Below, piece by piece: positions 34,660-43,820 of a stretch of DNA of 64,000 nucleotides; position 1 is the first letter of the stretch, and each line of letters starts with the position of its first letter. The stretch covers positions 1 to 64,000 of the forward strand of contig CAYWEM010000006.1 in assembly GCA_964457225.1 (NCBI GenBank), in the 5' to 3' direction. The translations under genes were made by a program, and so were the position numbers. Origin of the DNA: CAYWEM01 sp964457225 (GTDB lineage: Bacteria; Acidobacteriota; Aminicenantia; UBA2199). The notes under the pieces are model-generated. The model was given only the letters and a program-made list of their open reading frames with translations. It was not told the DNA's origin and did not search any database.

Positions 34660-37600
34660 ATGAAGAATCAACTTGGACCCGCCCGGCATTCAATCCGTCA
34701 TTACTTCGCGGTCTTGATTCTGTTGACAATGACCTGCTTATTGCCCTGTTCCGTTGATCCGCCTCCAGGACGCCTGACCTTCAAAACCTACGGCCCCGAA
34801 CAGGGACTGGCCAACCCGGTGATCTGGAGTATGGCCCAGGACGAGCGCGGTTTTGTCTGGTTCGGCACCGAAGACGGCCTGTTTCGTTTCGATGGCACCA
34901 GGTTCCGCGGCTGGACCCTCAAGGACGGCCTGCCGGCCACCCTGATGGAGCATCTGTGCTTCGATGATGATGGTGTGCTCTGGGTCGGCACTTATTCCGG
35001 ACTGGCTTCACGCAAAGACGGTAAGATCAATCCTTACGGACCGGATCAAGGTATTCCGGCGGTGCGGATAACCGGACTCGGACTGGACCATAAAAGCCTT
35101 TTATGGGCGGCCACGGTGAACGGCCCTTTTCGTAAAAGCGAAGAAGGGGGGTTTTCAGCCATACCGGGCTGGCCCGGAGGAATACCGGCGGCCCTGGCCA
35201 TGTCCCCCGACCGGCCCCAGGTCTGGTTGTCTTACGTCAGCCCGGGCAATTACGGAATAAGGTGCTGGGAAAACGAAACATGGCGGGAATTGCATCTGGA
35301 TCCGGAACCGGAAGAAGCCATTGAGGCCCTGGTTATAGATCGGTCAGGCACGCTCTGGGCCCGCAGCAGGAGCTTGTTGTGGGCGGGAAAAGCCGCTGAA
35401 GACTCTTTGAAAAGAGTTTTCCCCGATCTCCCCCCGGTCAATCAGAAAGCAACCTTGTACGTAGATCCCCAGAACCGGATCTGGATTCCCTCTTCAAGGG
35501 GAATCAGCACCATCAACAACGGAGAAATGGTGGAACTGACTCCTGAAGAAGGATTCAGCCCGGATGTTGTTCATGCCCTCTTCGTCGACCGGGAAGGCTC
35601 ACTCTGGCTGGGAGGCAACAACTTGAGACGACTGCTGGGCGGGGGGATATTCCGCCATTACACCACCGCCCACGGATTGTCCTCGGACGTGGTCTGGACA
35701 ATACTGCGTGACCCGCGGGGCCGCCTGCTGGTCGGAACGGACGCCGGATTGTGCCTGGCTTCACCCGAAGGATTTTCAGTCATCCCCGGCACAGAAGGCT
35801 TCCAGGTACGAAGCGCCGTGATCGGCCCCGACCAGGCGGTTTACGCCACCGGTCACCAGGCCCTGATCCGCTGGGACCCCGAGTCGAAAAGAGCTCTCAG
35901 GTTTGGTTCCCAAAGCGGTTTCCAACCCGAAGGCCGGGTTTTCCGCCTGCGTTTTGACCGTGAAGGTGTTCTTTGGATTGCCACTGAAAGCAGCGGCCTG
36001 ATCAAGGCGGAATTGAATTCAGGCAACCCTCGCTTTTCTTCGGAAGTGATCAGCGGAGGAAGTACCCATGAACGCTTTACCGACATCTGGGTGGATGCCG
36101 CCAACCGAATCTGGGCCGCGGGTTCTTACGGCCTGGCACTCAGAGAGAATGGGAAATGGAGGAGATTCGGAACCGGTGACGGACTGAAAAAAGACCAAAC
36201 CGCCTTTATCCGCGGCCGGAGCGATGGAACCATGCTGCTGGCTTACTTCGGAGCACCCAGCCTGACCAATATAGATTTCCGGAATGGTGAATTACAGGTT
36301 CTTCGCCATTTCGACGACGTTTTCCCCATGGACAAAGTCGTCTACTTTTTCGGTGAAGACAGTGACCGGGGATTATGGCTGGGAACCGGGCAGGGAACCT
36401 ACCTGCTGTTGAATGACGGCCGGCTGGAGCACTTCACCCGCAATGACGGTCTGGCCAGCGAAAACATGAGCAACATGGGGTTCTTGGCTGAAGATGACGG
36501 TACGATATGGTTGGGCACCACCGGTGGACTGCATCGTTTTGACGCCAATCTCTACCGCGGTGCCGGTGAAACTCCGGCCACCTCAATACTGGAAGTACAT
36601 TTCGGGCAATCGGTAATTCCCGGGGAAGCCCTCAGGCCTGTCACCATTCCTGCCGGTTCAAACACGGTAAACGTATCTTTTGCCGCTCCCAGCAGTATCA
36701 GGGAAGGGGCGGTGCAATACCAGGCCCGGTTGCTGGGTTTTGAAAACGAATGGCATTTCAGTCCCAATCGGGAAGAACGTTACCCGAGATTGCCGCCCGG
36801 CAAATACGTTTTCGAGGCCAGGGCCAGGATCGGCTCTGGTGAATTCGGCCCCAGTGCATCCTGGTCATTCGAAATACTGCCGGACTGGCACCAGAGCAAC
36901 TGGTTCAGAATCGGGCTGATTCTGCTGGCCGCCGCCGCAATAACCCTGATCGTGCGCTGGCGGCTGACCGCCCTGAAAAGAAGAAACATACTGCTTCAGG
37001 AAATGGTCAGGGAACGAACCGAAGAATTGAACCGGGCCAATGACCTGCTGCGCGCCCAGAGCCTGACCGACCCGCTGACCGGATTACGCAACCGGCGCTA
37101 CCTTGATACCTGCATGCCGGAAGACCTGGCCCAGGTACACCGCCGTCACATGGAGATCAGGAACGGCCGGGAAAAACGCCTGACCTTGAACATCGACATG
37201 ATGTTCCTGATGATCGACATCGACCATTTCAAACCCGTCAATGATAAATACGGCCACCAGGCCGGGGACAGTATCCTGCTGCAAGCTTCGGAAATAATCA
37301 GATCAGCCACCAGGAATACCGACACCATAGTACGCTGGGGCGGTGAAGAATTCCTGGTCGTGGCCCGCAACACCTGCCGCCGCGAAGCGGCCATAGTAGC
37401 CGAAAGAATCCGCGGCGCCATGTCAAGCAAGGATTTCGAACTCGGTGACGGCAAGAAAATCAAGCTTACCTGCTCGGTTGGATTTGCTTTTTATCCTCTG
37501 AGTATTGATTTCAGCGATGGATTGAGCTGGGAAGCGATCATCAACCTGGCCGACAAATGCCTTTACGCCGCCAAGCATTCCGGGCGCAACACCTGGGTCG

Positions 37601-37740
37601 GCCTGTTTTTTGCTGAACAACTGAATCCTGATAACCTCGCTTCACTCTTACAGACCGAAATGGAGCGTTTTATCAGTTCCGGCAAAATCAAGGTTATCTC
37701 GTCTTTGCCCTCCAACCAGGAAATTGAATGGCCTAAATAA
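34660..37740 (+). CDS. Two-component-propeller diguanylate cyclase (GGDEF)
   Basis: 1,026 residues. A signal/anchor near 15-32, then two-component regulator propeller repeats (W-x-G-T-x-x-G-L-x-R patterns, about 45-640), a Y_Y_Y domain (about 660-760), one membrane helix (about 765-785) and a cytoplasmic GGDEF domain beginning LTDPLTGLRNRRYLD, with the active site GGEEF (894-898) preceded by an R-N-T-D inhibitory-site motif. It should turn a periplasmic signal, such as a polysaccharide fragment, into c-di-GMP. Similar propellers usually sit on histidine kinases. The ATG lies 6 nt after the -10 box. Confidence 0.92.
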   Translation: MKNQLGPARHSIRHYFAVLILLTMTCLLPCSVDPPPGRLTFKTYGPEQGLANPVIWSMAQDERGFVWFGTEDGLFRFDGTRFRGWTLKDGLPATLMEHLCFDDDGVLWVGTYSGLASRKDGKINPYGPDQGIPAVRITGLGLDHKSLLWAATVNGPFRKSEEGGFSAIPGWPGGIPAALAMSPDRPQVWLSYVSPGNYGIRCWENETWRELHLDPEPEEAIEALVIDRSGTLWARSRSLLWAGKAAEDSLKRVFPDLPPVNQKATLYVDPQNRIWIPSSRGISTINNGEMVELTPEEGFSPDVVHALFVDREGSLWLGGNNLRRLLGGGIFRHYTTAHGLSSDVVWTILRDPRGRLLVGTDAGLCLASPEGFSVIPGTEGFQVRSAVIGPDQAVYATGHQALIRWDPESKRALRFGSQSGFQPEGRVFRLRFDREGVLWIATESSGLIKAELNSGNPRFSSEVISGGSTHERFTDIWVDAANRIWAAGSYGLALRENGKWRRFGTGDGLKKDQTAFIRGRSDGTMLLAYFGAPSLTNIDFRNGELQVLRHFDDVFPMDKVVYFFGEDSDRGLWLGTGQGTYLLLNDGRLEHFTRNDGLASENMSNMGFLAEDDGTIWLGTTGGLHRFDANLYRGAGETPATSILEVHFGQSVIPGEALRPVTIPAGSNTVNVSFAAPSSIREGAVQYQARLLGFENEWHFSPNREERYPRLPPGKYVFEARARIGSGEFGPSASWSFEILPDWHQSNWFRIGLILLAAAAITLIVRWRLTALKRRNILLQEMVRERTEELNRANDLLRAQSLTDPLTGLRNRRYLDTCMPEDLAQVHRRHMEIRNGREKRLTLNIDMMFLMIDIDHFKPVNDKYGHQAGDSILLQASEIIRSATRNTDTIVRWGGEEFLVVARNTCRREAAIVAERIRGAMSSKDFELGDGKKIKLTCSVGFAFYPLSIDFSDGLSWEAIINLADKCLYAAKHSGRNTWVGLFFAEQLNPDNLASLLQTEMERFISSGKIKVISSLPSNQEIEWPK

Positions 37741-37789
37741 CTTCTAGTAAATAACTGAAACGGTGTTTTATGTAAAGTCACTAACCTGA

Positions 37790-37818
37790 TTGACTTTGTT
37801 TTTTTCTTTTGCTATCTT
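37790..37818 (+). promoter_or_regulatory. Sigma-70-like promoter of the Yip1-family gene
   Basis: TTGACT, 17 bp, TATCTT, leaving about 25 nt of leader that ends in CAGGAGG. Confidence 0.55.
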
Positions 37819-37848
37819 GACCTCGACCCGCAATTCAGGAGGTTTTGC

Positions 37849-38454
37849 ATGAACAACATTATCGAACGCGTAAAAAACATTCTTACCACCCCGAAAAAGG
37901 AATGGGAAACGATCAAGGCGGAAACGATCTCCATTCCAGACATGTTCACCAAGTACGCCATGATCCTGGCCGCTGTCCCGGCCGTAGCCTACATCATAGG
38001 ATACTCTTTGATCGGAACTTCCGTGCTCGGATTCCACTTCCGTTATCCAATCGGCAGTGCTCTGTTTGCGGCTATTCTGACCTACGTTTTCGGACTGGCG
38101 GGCATTTACATCCTGGGCATGATCATCGACACCCTGGCCCCCTCCTTTGGAGCCGAGAAGGATCTGAACAGTTCCATGAAAGCGGCTGTTTTCGCTTATA
38201 CCGCAACCTGGGCTGCCGGTGTTTTCTACATCATTCCGGCACTGAGCATCCTGGTCATGCTCGCCTCTCTTTATTCCTTTTACCTGTTGTATTTAGGCAT
38301 GCAAACCATGAAAGCAGCTCCGGCCGACAAGCAGGTAGGGTATTTCGTGGTCACCATAATCGTGGCCATCGTAATCTACCTGATAATCGGTTTCCTGGTC
38401 GGGGCCATAGCCCTGGGCGGCGGTGTCGCCGGTGCTGCTTTCCGCGGTTTCTAA
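37849..38454 (+). CDS. Yip1-family integral membrane protein
   Basis: 201 residues with five helices. The N-terminus IIERVKNILTTPKKEWETIKAE is the standard opening of the bacterial Yip1 domain (DUF1282), followed by the helix with PAVAYIIGYSLIG and YVFGLAGIYILGMIIDTLAPSFG. Function is unknown in bacteria. CAGGAGG lies before the ATG. It converges with the fliK-like gene and stands alone in its transcript as far as can be seen. Confidence 0.85.
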   Translation: MNNIIERVKNILTTPKKEWETIKAETISIPDMFTKYAMILAAVPAVAYIIGYSLIGTSVLGFHFRYPIGSALFAAILTYVFGLAGIYILGMIIDTLAPSFGAEKDLNSSMKAAVFAYTATWAAGVFYIIPALSILVMLASLYSFYLLYLGMQTMKAAPADKQVGYFVVTIIVAIVIYLIIGFLVGAIALGGGVAGAAFRGF

Positions 38455-38514
38455 TCACCGTTTTTTTCACTGGACTTTGATTAAGGCGGGTCCCTGATTA
38501 GGGGGGATGCCTGA

Positions 38515-39750
38515 TCAAACCACCAGGTTGACCCGGCCGCCTCGGATCAAATCTGAAACGGCGGCCGGGTTTTCATTTTGTTCGACCACTGTTTCATCGG
38601 CTCCGTCTTGACCTGACAGTGAAACTCCACTGCCGTTGCGGCGTTGCCCCTGGTTGTGAGTAAAGCGGGAAAAACCGCCCACTTCAACGTCCAGCCGGCT
38701 GAGCAGGTAACCGGAGTTTTCCATCGAATTCCGCAGTTGTTCCAGGTTGGCCTGGATCACTTCCCGCACCTGGGGGGTTTCTGCCAGGATTTTCACTTCA
38801 GTCCCCCCGTTCCTGACCTGCAGCTCGATCTGCACCCGGCCCAGTTCAGGTGGATAAAGTTTTACAGTGAGACTGTTGTCGTTTCGATTCAACAACATCA
38901 GGACTGCGTCTTCAACCCGGCGCAGCACCAACTCGGGCACCATGGCCCGGTCAGCATTGTGAAGTGTTACGCCATCCGGCAATTTTGCTTGTGACTGCGG
39001 CCGGTCGGTCGTCAGGCGTATCCCCTCCATCAAGGTCAACTGCAGCTTGGCCCCCTGGTTTTCTTTCAACAAATGGTTTTCTTCGGGCCCGGAAAGAATT
39101 TCGGCCCTGTTGATTATTTCAGTTTTTTCTCCGACGGTTTTTTCCTGCTTGGTTTTTTCCTGCTCAGAATGGTTTAAATTGTGTATTTCTGCCCGTTTGA
39201 AACCATTTTCCCTGCTCAGTCCTTCGGCCTGGTTCAAGTTCAGCTGCATCTCCAGGTCAGGGCTGTTTTGCAGGTTGATTCTCTCAGCCTGGACGTTTAT
39301 TGAGGCTTCTCGCGCCGCGGCCGATATTTTCCTGTTTTCCTGGATCAGCTCACTCAATTCAGGCCAGCCGGCGGTCTGCTTCACCGCTGCTTTTCCCTGC
39401 TGTTCAAGTGTTTGCATACCGGCTTTTTTTTGCCCCTTGGCCTCTTGAACCGAAGCGATACTCTCCTGGTTGGGTTTCTGTTTTGCTTTATCAGGAATCT
39501 CTTCGGTCCGGGCATCATCGGCGGCTTTCTGTTCTTTATCCGGAACCGGCTTGTCAGGTTTTCCCCTACCCTGCTCAGGAACGGAAGAGACCTTTTCCCC
39601 CGAAACGCCGGTCGATTTCATTTCCTTATCCAGAAGCAGGGCGAATCCTCCGGCCTCTCCCCTGTTCCGTTGGGCATCCAGGCCGCCCTGCGGCTGAGGG
39701 ATCAGCGGCAGCAAATCGTACTCGATCAGCTTGTCATTCTTTACAGTCAT
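38515..39750 (-). CDS. fliK: Flagellar hook-length control protein FliK-like
   Basis: About 411 residues. The first 280 are low-complexity, rich in E, K, Q and proline, the usual disordered ruler region. The C-terminal domain near 290-375 has LTVKLYPPELGRVQIELQVR and SMENSGYLLSRLDVEV, the Flg_hook (FliK C-terminal) signature. FliK is exported and measures hook length, then switches the substrate of the flagellar export apparatus. No other flagellar gene is seen in the window. ATG 39750 is chosen over a TTG at 39774; neither has a clear ribosome-binding site. Confidence 0.75.
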   Translation of the reverse strand: MTVKNDKLIEYDLLPLIPQPQGGLDAQRNRGEAGGFALLLDKEMKSTGVSGEKVSSVPEQGRGKPDKPVPDKEQKAADDARTEEIPDKAKQKPNQESIASVQEAKGQKKAGMQTLEQQGKAAVKQTAGWPELSELIQENRKISAAAREASINVQAERINLQNSPDLEMQLNLNQAEGLSRENGFKRAEIHNLNHSEQEKTKQEKTVGEKTEIINRAEILSGPEENHLLKENQGAKLQLTLMEGIRLTTDRPQSQAKLPDGVTLHNADRAMVPELVLRRVEDAVLMLLNRNDNSLTVKLYPPELGRVQIELQVRNGGTEVKILAETPQVREVIQANLEQLRNSMENSGYLLSRLDVEVGGFSRFTHNQGQRRNGSGVSLSGQDGADETVVEQNENPAAVSDLIRGGRVNLVV

Positions 39751-40035
39751 TGTTTCGCCAATACCGGAAAGCAATTAGCATGCCATTGCCGGCAAACTGC
39801 AAACAGTTTTACATTGCGCATCTCGGACCTTTAAATGCAAATCGCGACTGGAATTTTATTCCCCTGAAGCAGCATTTTTTTCCGGTCTTCCGGCTTGAAT
39901 TTGCCTCAACTTTACGGTAAATTAAAATATGCTGCATGGTGTCAGCCAGATTTCAAGACGACTCGTTGCAGAATCTGAAACCTTGGACCATATCGGCTCG
40001 TCTTAATAACAATACTGATACCAGGAGGAAATAAA

Positions 40036-41460
40036 ATGAAGAAAACAGCTTTTATCGCCGGCTTGAGTTTTTTTGCCGGCATTCTCTTTTTTGCCCTGAC
40101 TTTCGGATACATTCAGCGAAATCCCGACAAGCCCCCCCTGCTCAGCCCGGCCATTGCCGAAGCGGAAACCCTGGCCGTTCCTTCGGTTGATTTCGTGCCC
40201 CTGGTAAAAAAAGTAAAACCGGCGGTGGTTAAAGTCGTCGCCCAGACCATCGTGGAAAGGAGAAGGGGCTTTTTCGGCGATGATTTTTTCGACCGGTTTT
40301 TCAACCAGCCCCCCCGGCCGGAAAGACGCGAAGGCCTTGGTTCCGGTTTTCTTATTTCGCGCGACGGCTATATCCTGACCAACAATCACGTAGTCAGTAA
40401 CGCGGTTAAAATAACCATAATCGACATAGACAAGAAAGAACATTCCGCCCGTACCATCGGCACGGATCCGAAAACCGACCTGGCTTTGCTTAAAATCGAT
40501 GGCAATTCCTTTCCTTTTATCCGGCTGGGGGATTCCAACGCCGTTGAAGTCGGGGAATGGGTACTGGCCATAGGTAACCCGCTGGGCATGGACCTGAGTG
40601 TAACCGCCGGTATCATTTCAGCCAAGGGCCGCCAACTTTATCTGGCTGAATACGAGGACTTTCTGCAGACCGACGCCGCCATCAACATGGGCAATTCGGG
40701 TGGCCCCCTGCTGAACCTCAGGGGGGAAGCAATCGGCATCAACTCGGCCATCCTGGCGCCCAACATGGGAAACATCGGCATCGGATTCGCCATTCCGGCC
40801 AACATGGCCGCCAAGGTGGTCGACGACCTGAAACAAAGGGGCCGGGTGGTGCGCGGCTGGTTCGGCATAACCATTGATGAAATCACCGAGGCCAAAGCCA
40901 AGGAATACGACCTGTCCGAACCCGGCATCCTGGTGTTGCAGGTGGAAGACAATTCGCCGGCGCGCAAGGCAGGCTTGCAGCCCATGGACCTGATAATTGA
41001 ATTCGACGGCAAGAGAGTAACCAGCGCCACGGATTTGCAGATGAGAATAGCCAACACCCCGATCGACCAGGCGGTTGAAGTAACTCTGATCAGAAACAAC
41101 AATAAAATGAAGATCAAGGTCACAGTTACCGAGGCCCCCGATTCGGTCAGGATCATGCCCGAGGAAGGCCGGTCATTTGACCTGGGCATGGTTTTACTGA
41201 AGAACTCTCCGGCCCTGGCCCGGGAACACGGCCTGCGGACTGATGCCGGACTGCTGGTCATGAACGTTGAGCGTGAAGGAATAGCACAGAGAAACGGCAT
41301 TGAAGTTAAAGACGTGATCCTGGCCGTAAATCGAACCGAATTGACCAGCGTGGATCAGTTTCGTTCCATAATGGCCGGCAGAGGCCCGGGTCAGTCGGTA
41401 TACCTCTTCCTTAACCGGGGCGGCCGGGAACTGGTAGTCCGTTTTCGTATTCCGGAATGA
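40036..41460 (+). CDS. htrA: Periplasmic serine protease, HtrA/DegP family
   Basis: 474 residues with an N-terminal signal/anchor helix (5-25). The protease domain has His118 in TNNHVV, Asp148 in TDLALL and Ser221 in GNSGGP. Two PDZ domains follow (about 270-360 and 385-470). It degrades or refolds damaged envelope proteins. AGGAGG precedes the ATG. A weak TTGCCT-16-TAAAAT promoter lies at 39901-39928, leaving a leader of about 100 nt whose function is unknown. The gene overlaps the following dapF-like gene as ATGA. Confidence 0.95.
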   Translation: MKKTAFIAGLSFFAGILFFALTFGYIQRNPDKPPLLSPAIAEAETLAVPSVDFVPLVKKVKPAVVKVVAQTIVERRRGFFGDDFFDRFFNQPPRPERREGLGSGFLISRDGYILTNNHVVSNAVKITIIDIDKKEHSARTIGTDPKTDLALLKIDGNSFPFIRLGDSNAVEVGEWVLAIGNPLGMDLSVTAGIISAKGRQLYLAEYEDFLQTDAAINMGNSGGPLLNLRGEAIGINSAILAPNMGNIGIGFAIPANMAAKVVDDLKQRGRVVRGWFGITIDEITEAKAKEYDLSEPGILVLQVEDNSPARKAGLQPMDLIIEFDGKRVTSATDLQMRIANTPIDQAVEVTLIRNNNKMKIKVTVTEAPDSVRIMPEEGRSFDLGMVLLKNSPALAREHGLRTDAGLLVMNVEREGIAQRNGIEVKDVILAVNRTELTSVDQFRSIMAGRGPGQSVYLFLNRGGRELVVRFRIPE

Positions 41461-42272
41461 TTTTTTACAAGACCAGCACCCTGGGCAATGACTTCATAGT
41501 AATAGACAAAGAGCAACTGATTAAGGGTGAAACCCCGCGCGATCTGGCCCTGGCCTGGTGTCGCCGGCGCTTTTCCATCGGAGCGGACGGCCTGGTTTTG
41601 TACCGGAAATTGGCCCGGGACCTCTACTCTTTCGAAATAATCAACAGCGATGGTTCTTCGGCCGAATTGTCTGGCAACGGTATGGCCGGTCTGGCCGCCG
41701 TTCTCTGGCGGCGCCGGCTGTTGAAAGGTCCGGTTACGTTCCAGACCGGGGCCGGTCGCAGAAAGGTGATCCCGGTGGGCAAAAAAGACGGTTTTTTCCG
41801 ACTGCAAACGGAAATCGGTCAACCTGATTTCGGCAATACTGAAGCTTTCCCGTTTCTGAATGCAGGTCAAGCACCTCACGTTTTTGAGGGCATCGAGTTC
41901 CACCCGCTTTCAATCGGCAACCCACATGCCGTGATCCTGCTTCCCTGCTGGCCGGATAAGGATGAACTTCATAACATGGCCGAGATACTCGCCCGGGCGC
42001 CGATCTTTCCGGCCGGAGTTAATGTCGAAATCGTCAACCGCGATGCAGCAGGCGAATTCCGGGTGCTTTTCCGCGAAAGAGGGGCAGGCGTCACCATGTT
42101 TTCCGGCACGGGCAGCGCCGCCGTTTTTGCCGTTCTGAGAAATCAAATGGGCTTGCCCGGTCCGCTCAATCTGAAGTTCGGCCCGCAACAGGTACAGGTT
42201 TTGCAGCGGGGAAAATCGGTTTTCATTGAAAACGAAACAACAATCGTGTATAAAGGATTGAGTATGTCATGA
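41457..42272 (+). CDS. dapF: Diaminopimelate-epimerase-fold protein lacking both catalytic cysteines
   Basis: 271 residues and clearly of the DapF fold: TLGNDFIVID at the start, FEIINSDGSSAELSGNG, FHPLSIGNPHAVIL, and RERGAGVTMFSGTGSAAVFA near the end. DapF uses two cysteines (73 and 217 in Haemophilus influenzae). Here the matching positions are Ser72 (codon TCT, in LSGNG) and Ser216 (TCC, in FSGTG), and the arginine after the first motif is changed (GMAG for G-x-R-C). By established chemistry it should not epimerise diaminopimelate, so it may use a different substrate or be a pseudoenzyme. It starts in the htrA stop (ATGA). Confidence 0.85.
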   Translation: MIFYKTSTLGNDFIVIDKEQLIKGETPRDLALAWCRRRFSIGADGLVLYRKLARDLYSFEIINSDGSSAELSGNGMAGLAAVLWRRRLLKGPVTFQTGAGRRKVIPVGKKDGFFRLQTEIGQPDFGNTEAFPFLNAGQAPHVFEGIEFHPLSIGNPHAVILLPCWPDKDELHNMAEILARAPIFPAGVNVEIVNRDAAGEFRVLFRERGAGVTMFSGTGSAAVFAVLRNQMGLPGPLNLKFGPQQVQVLQRGKSVFIENETTIVYKGLSMS

Positions 42273-42276
42273 GGTT

Positions 42277-42912
42277 ATGATGACCCGACTAATTTTACTG
42301 ATCTTAACGCTAATGTTGGTTCCTTTCGGAACCGGACTGGCTGATTTCCTGTACACGGTTGACGGCAAAGTATACGAAGGAAAAATGGTTGACTTCAAGT
42401 ACAGCACGGTTTATTTCAACGTATACAGATTCGGCAGCTTCTATCGCAGCCAGCGTTTCCCCCTGCACAATATCTGGAAAATAGAATTCAACCCGCCTCA
42501 GGCTGAAGGCAACCAACTCCTGTTTGAAACCACCCAGGACTACAACAAATTCAGAAGGGGTAAAAAGAGTAAAAGAATAACCCTGCCGGCGAAAACCAAC
42601 TGGCTGGACACCGGAATCGATCTGCGGGTCGGGCAGGAAATTCTTTTCGAGGTGCAGGGATCAATTCTCATTTCACCTGAAATCAGGGTTTTTGCCGATG
42701 GAGAAATCGAACCGCGTCTAAACCAGGGCAAGCAAATGCCCAGCCAGCCCTCAGGCGCACTGATCGCCAGAATCGGAAATGGCCCGCCTTTTTACGTCGG
42801 CGATGATAAAGCTCCCTTCCCCATCGGCGAAAGAGGCCGCTTGCACATCGGCATCAACGATTTCAATTTTGCCGACAATTCCGGTGAATTCACCGTTACC
42901 ATATATTATTGA
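42277..42912 (+). CDS. Secreted protein with a C-terminal LecA-like lectin domain
   Basis: 211 residues. A signal peptide of about 22 residues is followed by a small beta-rich domain (VDGKVYEGKMVDF) and a domain of about 110 residues similar to the galactose-binding lectin PA-IL: TNWLDTGIDLRVGQEILFEV, then GALIARIGNGPPFYVGDD and IGINDFNFADNSGEFTVTI. Such domains bind sugars or calcium, but residues needed for galactose were not checked. It is third in the htrA-dapF unit (4-bp gap after the dapF stop, GAGG before the ATG), so it may act in the envelope. Confidence 0.7.
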   Translation: MMTRLILLILTLMLVPFGTGLADFLYTVDGKVYEGKMVDFKYSTVYFNVYRFGSFYRSQRFPLHNIWKIEFNPPQAEGNQLLFETTQDYNKFRRGKKSKRITLPAKTNWLDTGIDLRVGQEILFEVQGSILISPEIRVFADGEIEPRLNQGKQMPSQPSGALIARIGNGPPFYVGDDKAPFPIGERGRLHIGINDFNFADNSGEFTVTIYY

Positions 42913-42920
42913 CCAGCGAT

Positions 42921-43820
42921 TCAGGAAACAACCACCAGCGGCTTGAAGGTTCTTAAAACAGGATTGTTGCAGGCCAGAGCCAGGAATTTCCCCTCATCAT
43001 CAAAAATGCGGTAAAATGGTGCTTCCAGGGCAGGTATGACGGCCAGCACATCCTTGCCGGGAACTTCCATTCCATTGGCAACTCCACGGGCGGCGGCACC
43101 GTTGACCACGACTTTGGGGTATTCCCCCAGCAGTGATTCCATCGGTAAAAGAACCTGGTGGAACTCACCCGTGGAAACGCAAGCCCTTATCTCATCAATT
43201 GTATGAGCCGAGTCACAGCTGAATTCCCCGACCCGATCCCTTTGCAGGGAAGCCAGGTATGCTCCGCAGCCCGTTTTTTCTCCGATATCATGCGCCAGGG
43301 AACGGATATAGGTTCCAGCCGAAGTGCGGGCTGTAAAGCCCAGGGTTTCCCGGTCCAGCACCTGCCAGTCCAGGCTGTGGATTTCAACCGGGACCGGCTT
43401 TCTCTCCACGGGGATATTCCGCCTGGCCAGGCGGTGCATGGCTACTCCCTGGATTTTTTTCGCCGAAAAAAGAGGGGGAAGCTGGAGAATTTTCCCGATG
43501 AAGCCTTTCATGATGCTTTCAAGATCAACTGAATTCAGATCGATTTCCCTGGGATCGGACAACGGTTCTCCTTCTATATCATGAGTAGTGGTGGCGTAGC
43601 CGAACCGGATCAGGCCGCTGTAAGTTTTTTCCTTTTTAACGTAATAATCGAAAAACCTGGTCACCTTGCCGAGCGCCACCAAAAGCACCCCGGTGGCAAT
43701 GGGATCCAGGGTGCCGAAATGCCCCACCTTTTTTGTTCCGAATATGCGGCGCACCAATTCGACCACTTTGTGGGAAGTGATGCCCTGTTCCTTCCTGACA
43801 ACCAAAAGGCCGTTGATCAT
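42921..43820 (-). CDS. truB: tRNA pseudouridine-55 synthase TruB
   Basis: 299 residues, full length. Catalytic Asp39 lies in GHFGTLDPIATGVL, preceded by KEQGITSHKVV, and AGTYIRSLAHDIG is the family's next motif. It makes pseudouridine 55 in the T loop of tRNAs. It is the last gene of the nusA operon and overlaps the upstream gene by 4 bp (ATGA). Confidence 0.97.
   Translation of the reverse strand: MINGLLVVRKEQGITSHKVVELVRRIFGTKKVGHFGTLDPIATGVLLVALGKVTRFFDYYVKKEKTYSGLIRFGYATTTHDIEGEPLSDPREIDLNSVDLESIMKGFIGKILQLPPLFSAKKIQGVAMHRLARRNIPVERKPVPVEIHSLDWQVLDRETLGFTARTSAGTYIRSLAHDIGEKTGCGAYLASLQRDRVGEFSCDSAHTIDEIRACVSTGEFHQVLLPMESLLGEYPKVVVNGAAARGVANGMEVPGKDVLAVIPALEAPFYRIFDDEGKFLALACNNPVLRTFKPLVVVS

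Noticed and set aside
39955..40004. 7-bp inverted repeat AAGACGA / TCGTCTT ahead of htrA.
   Set aside because: Arms are short and 36 nt apart and do not match a known stress operator such as CIRCE.
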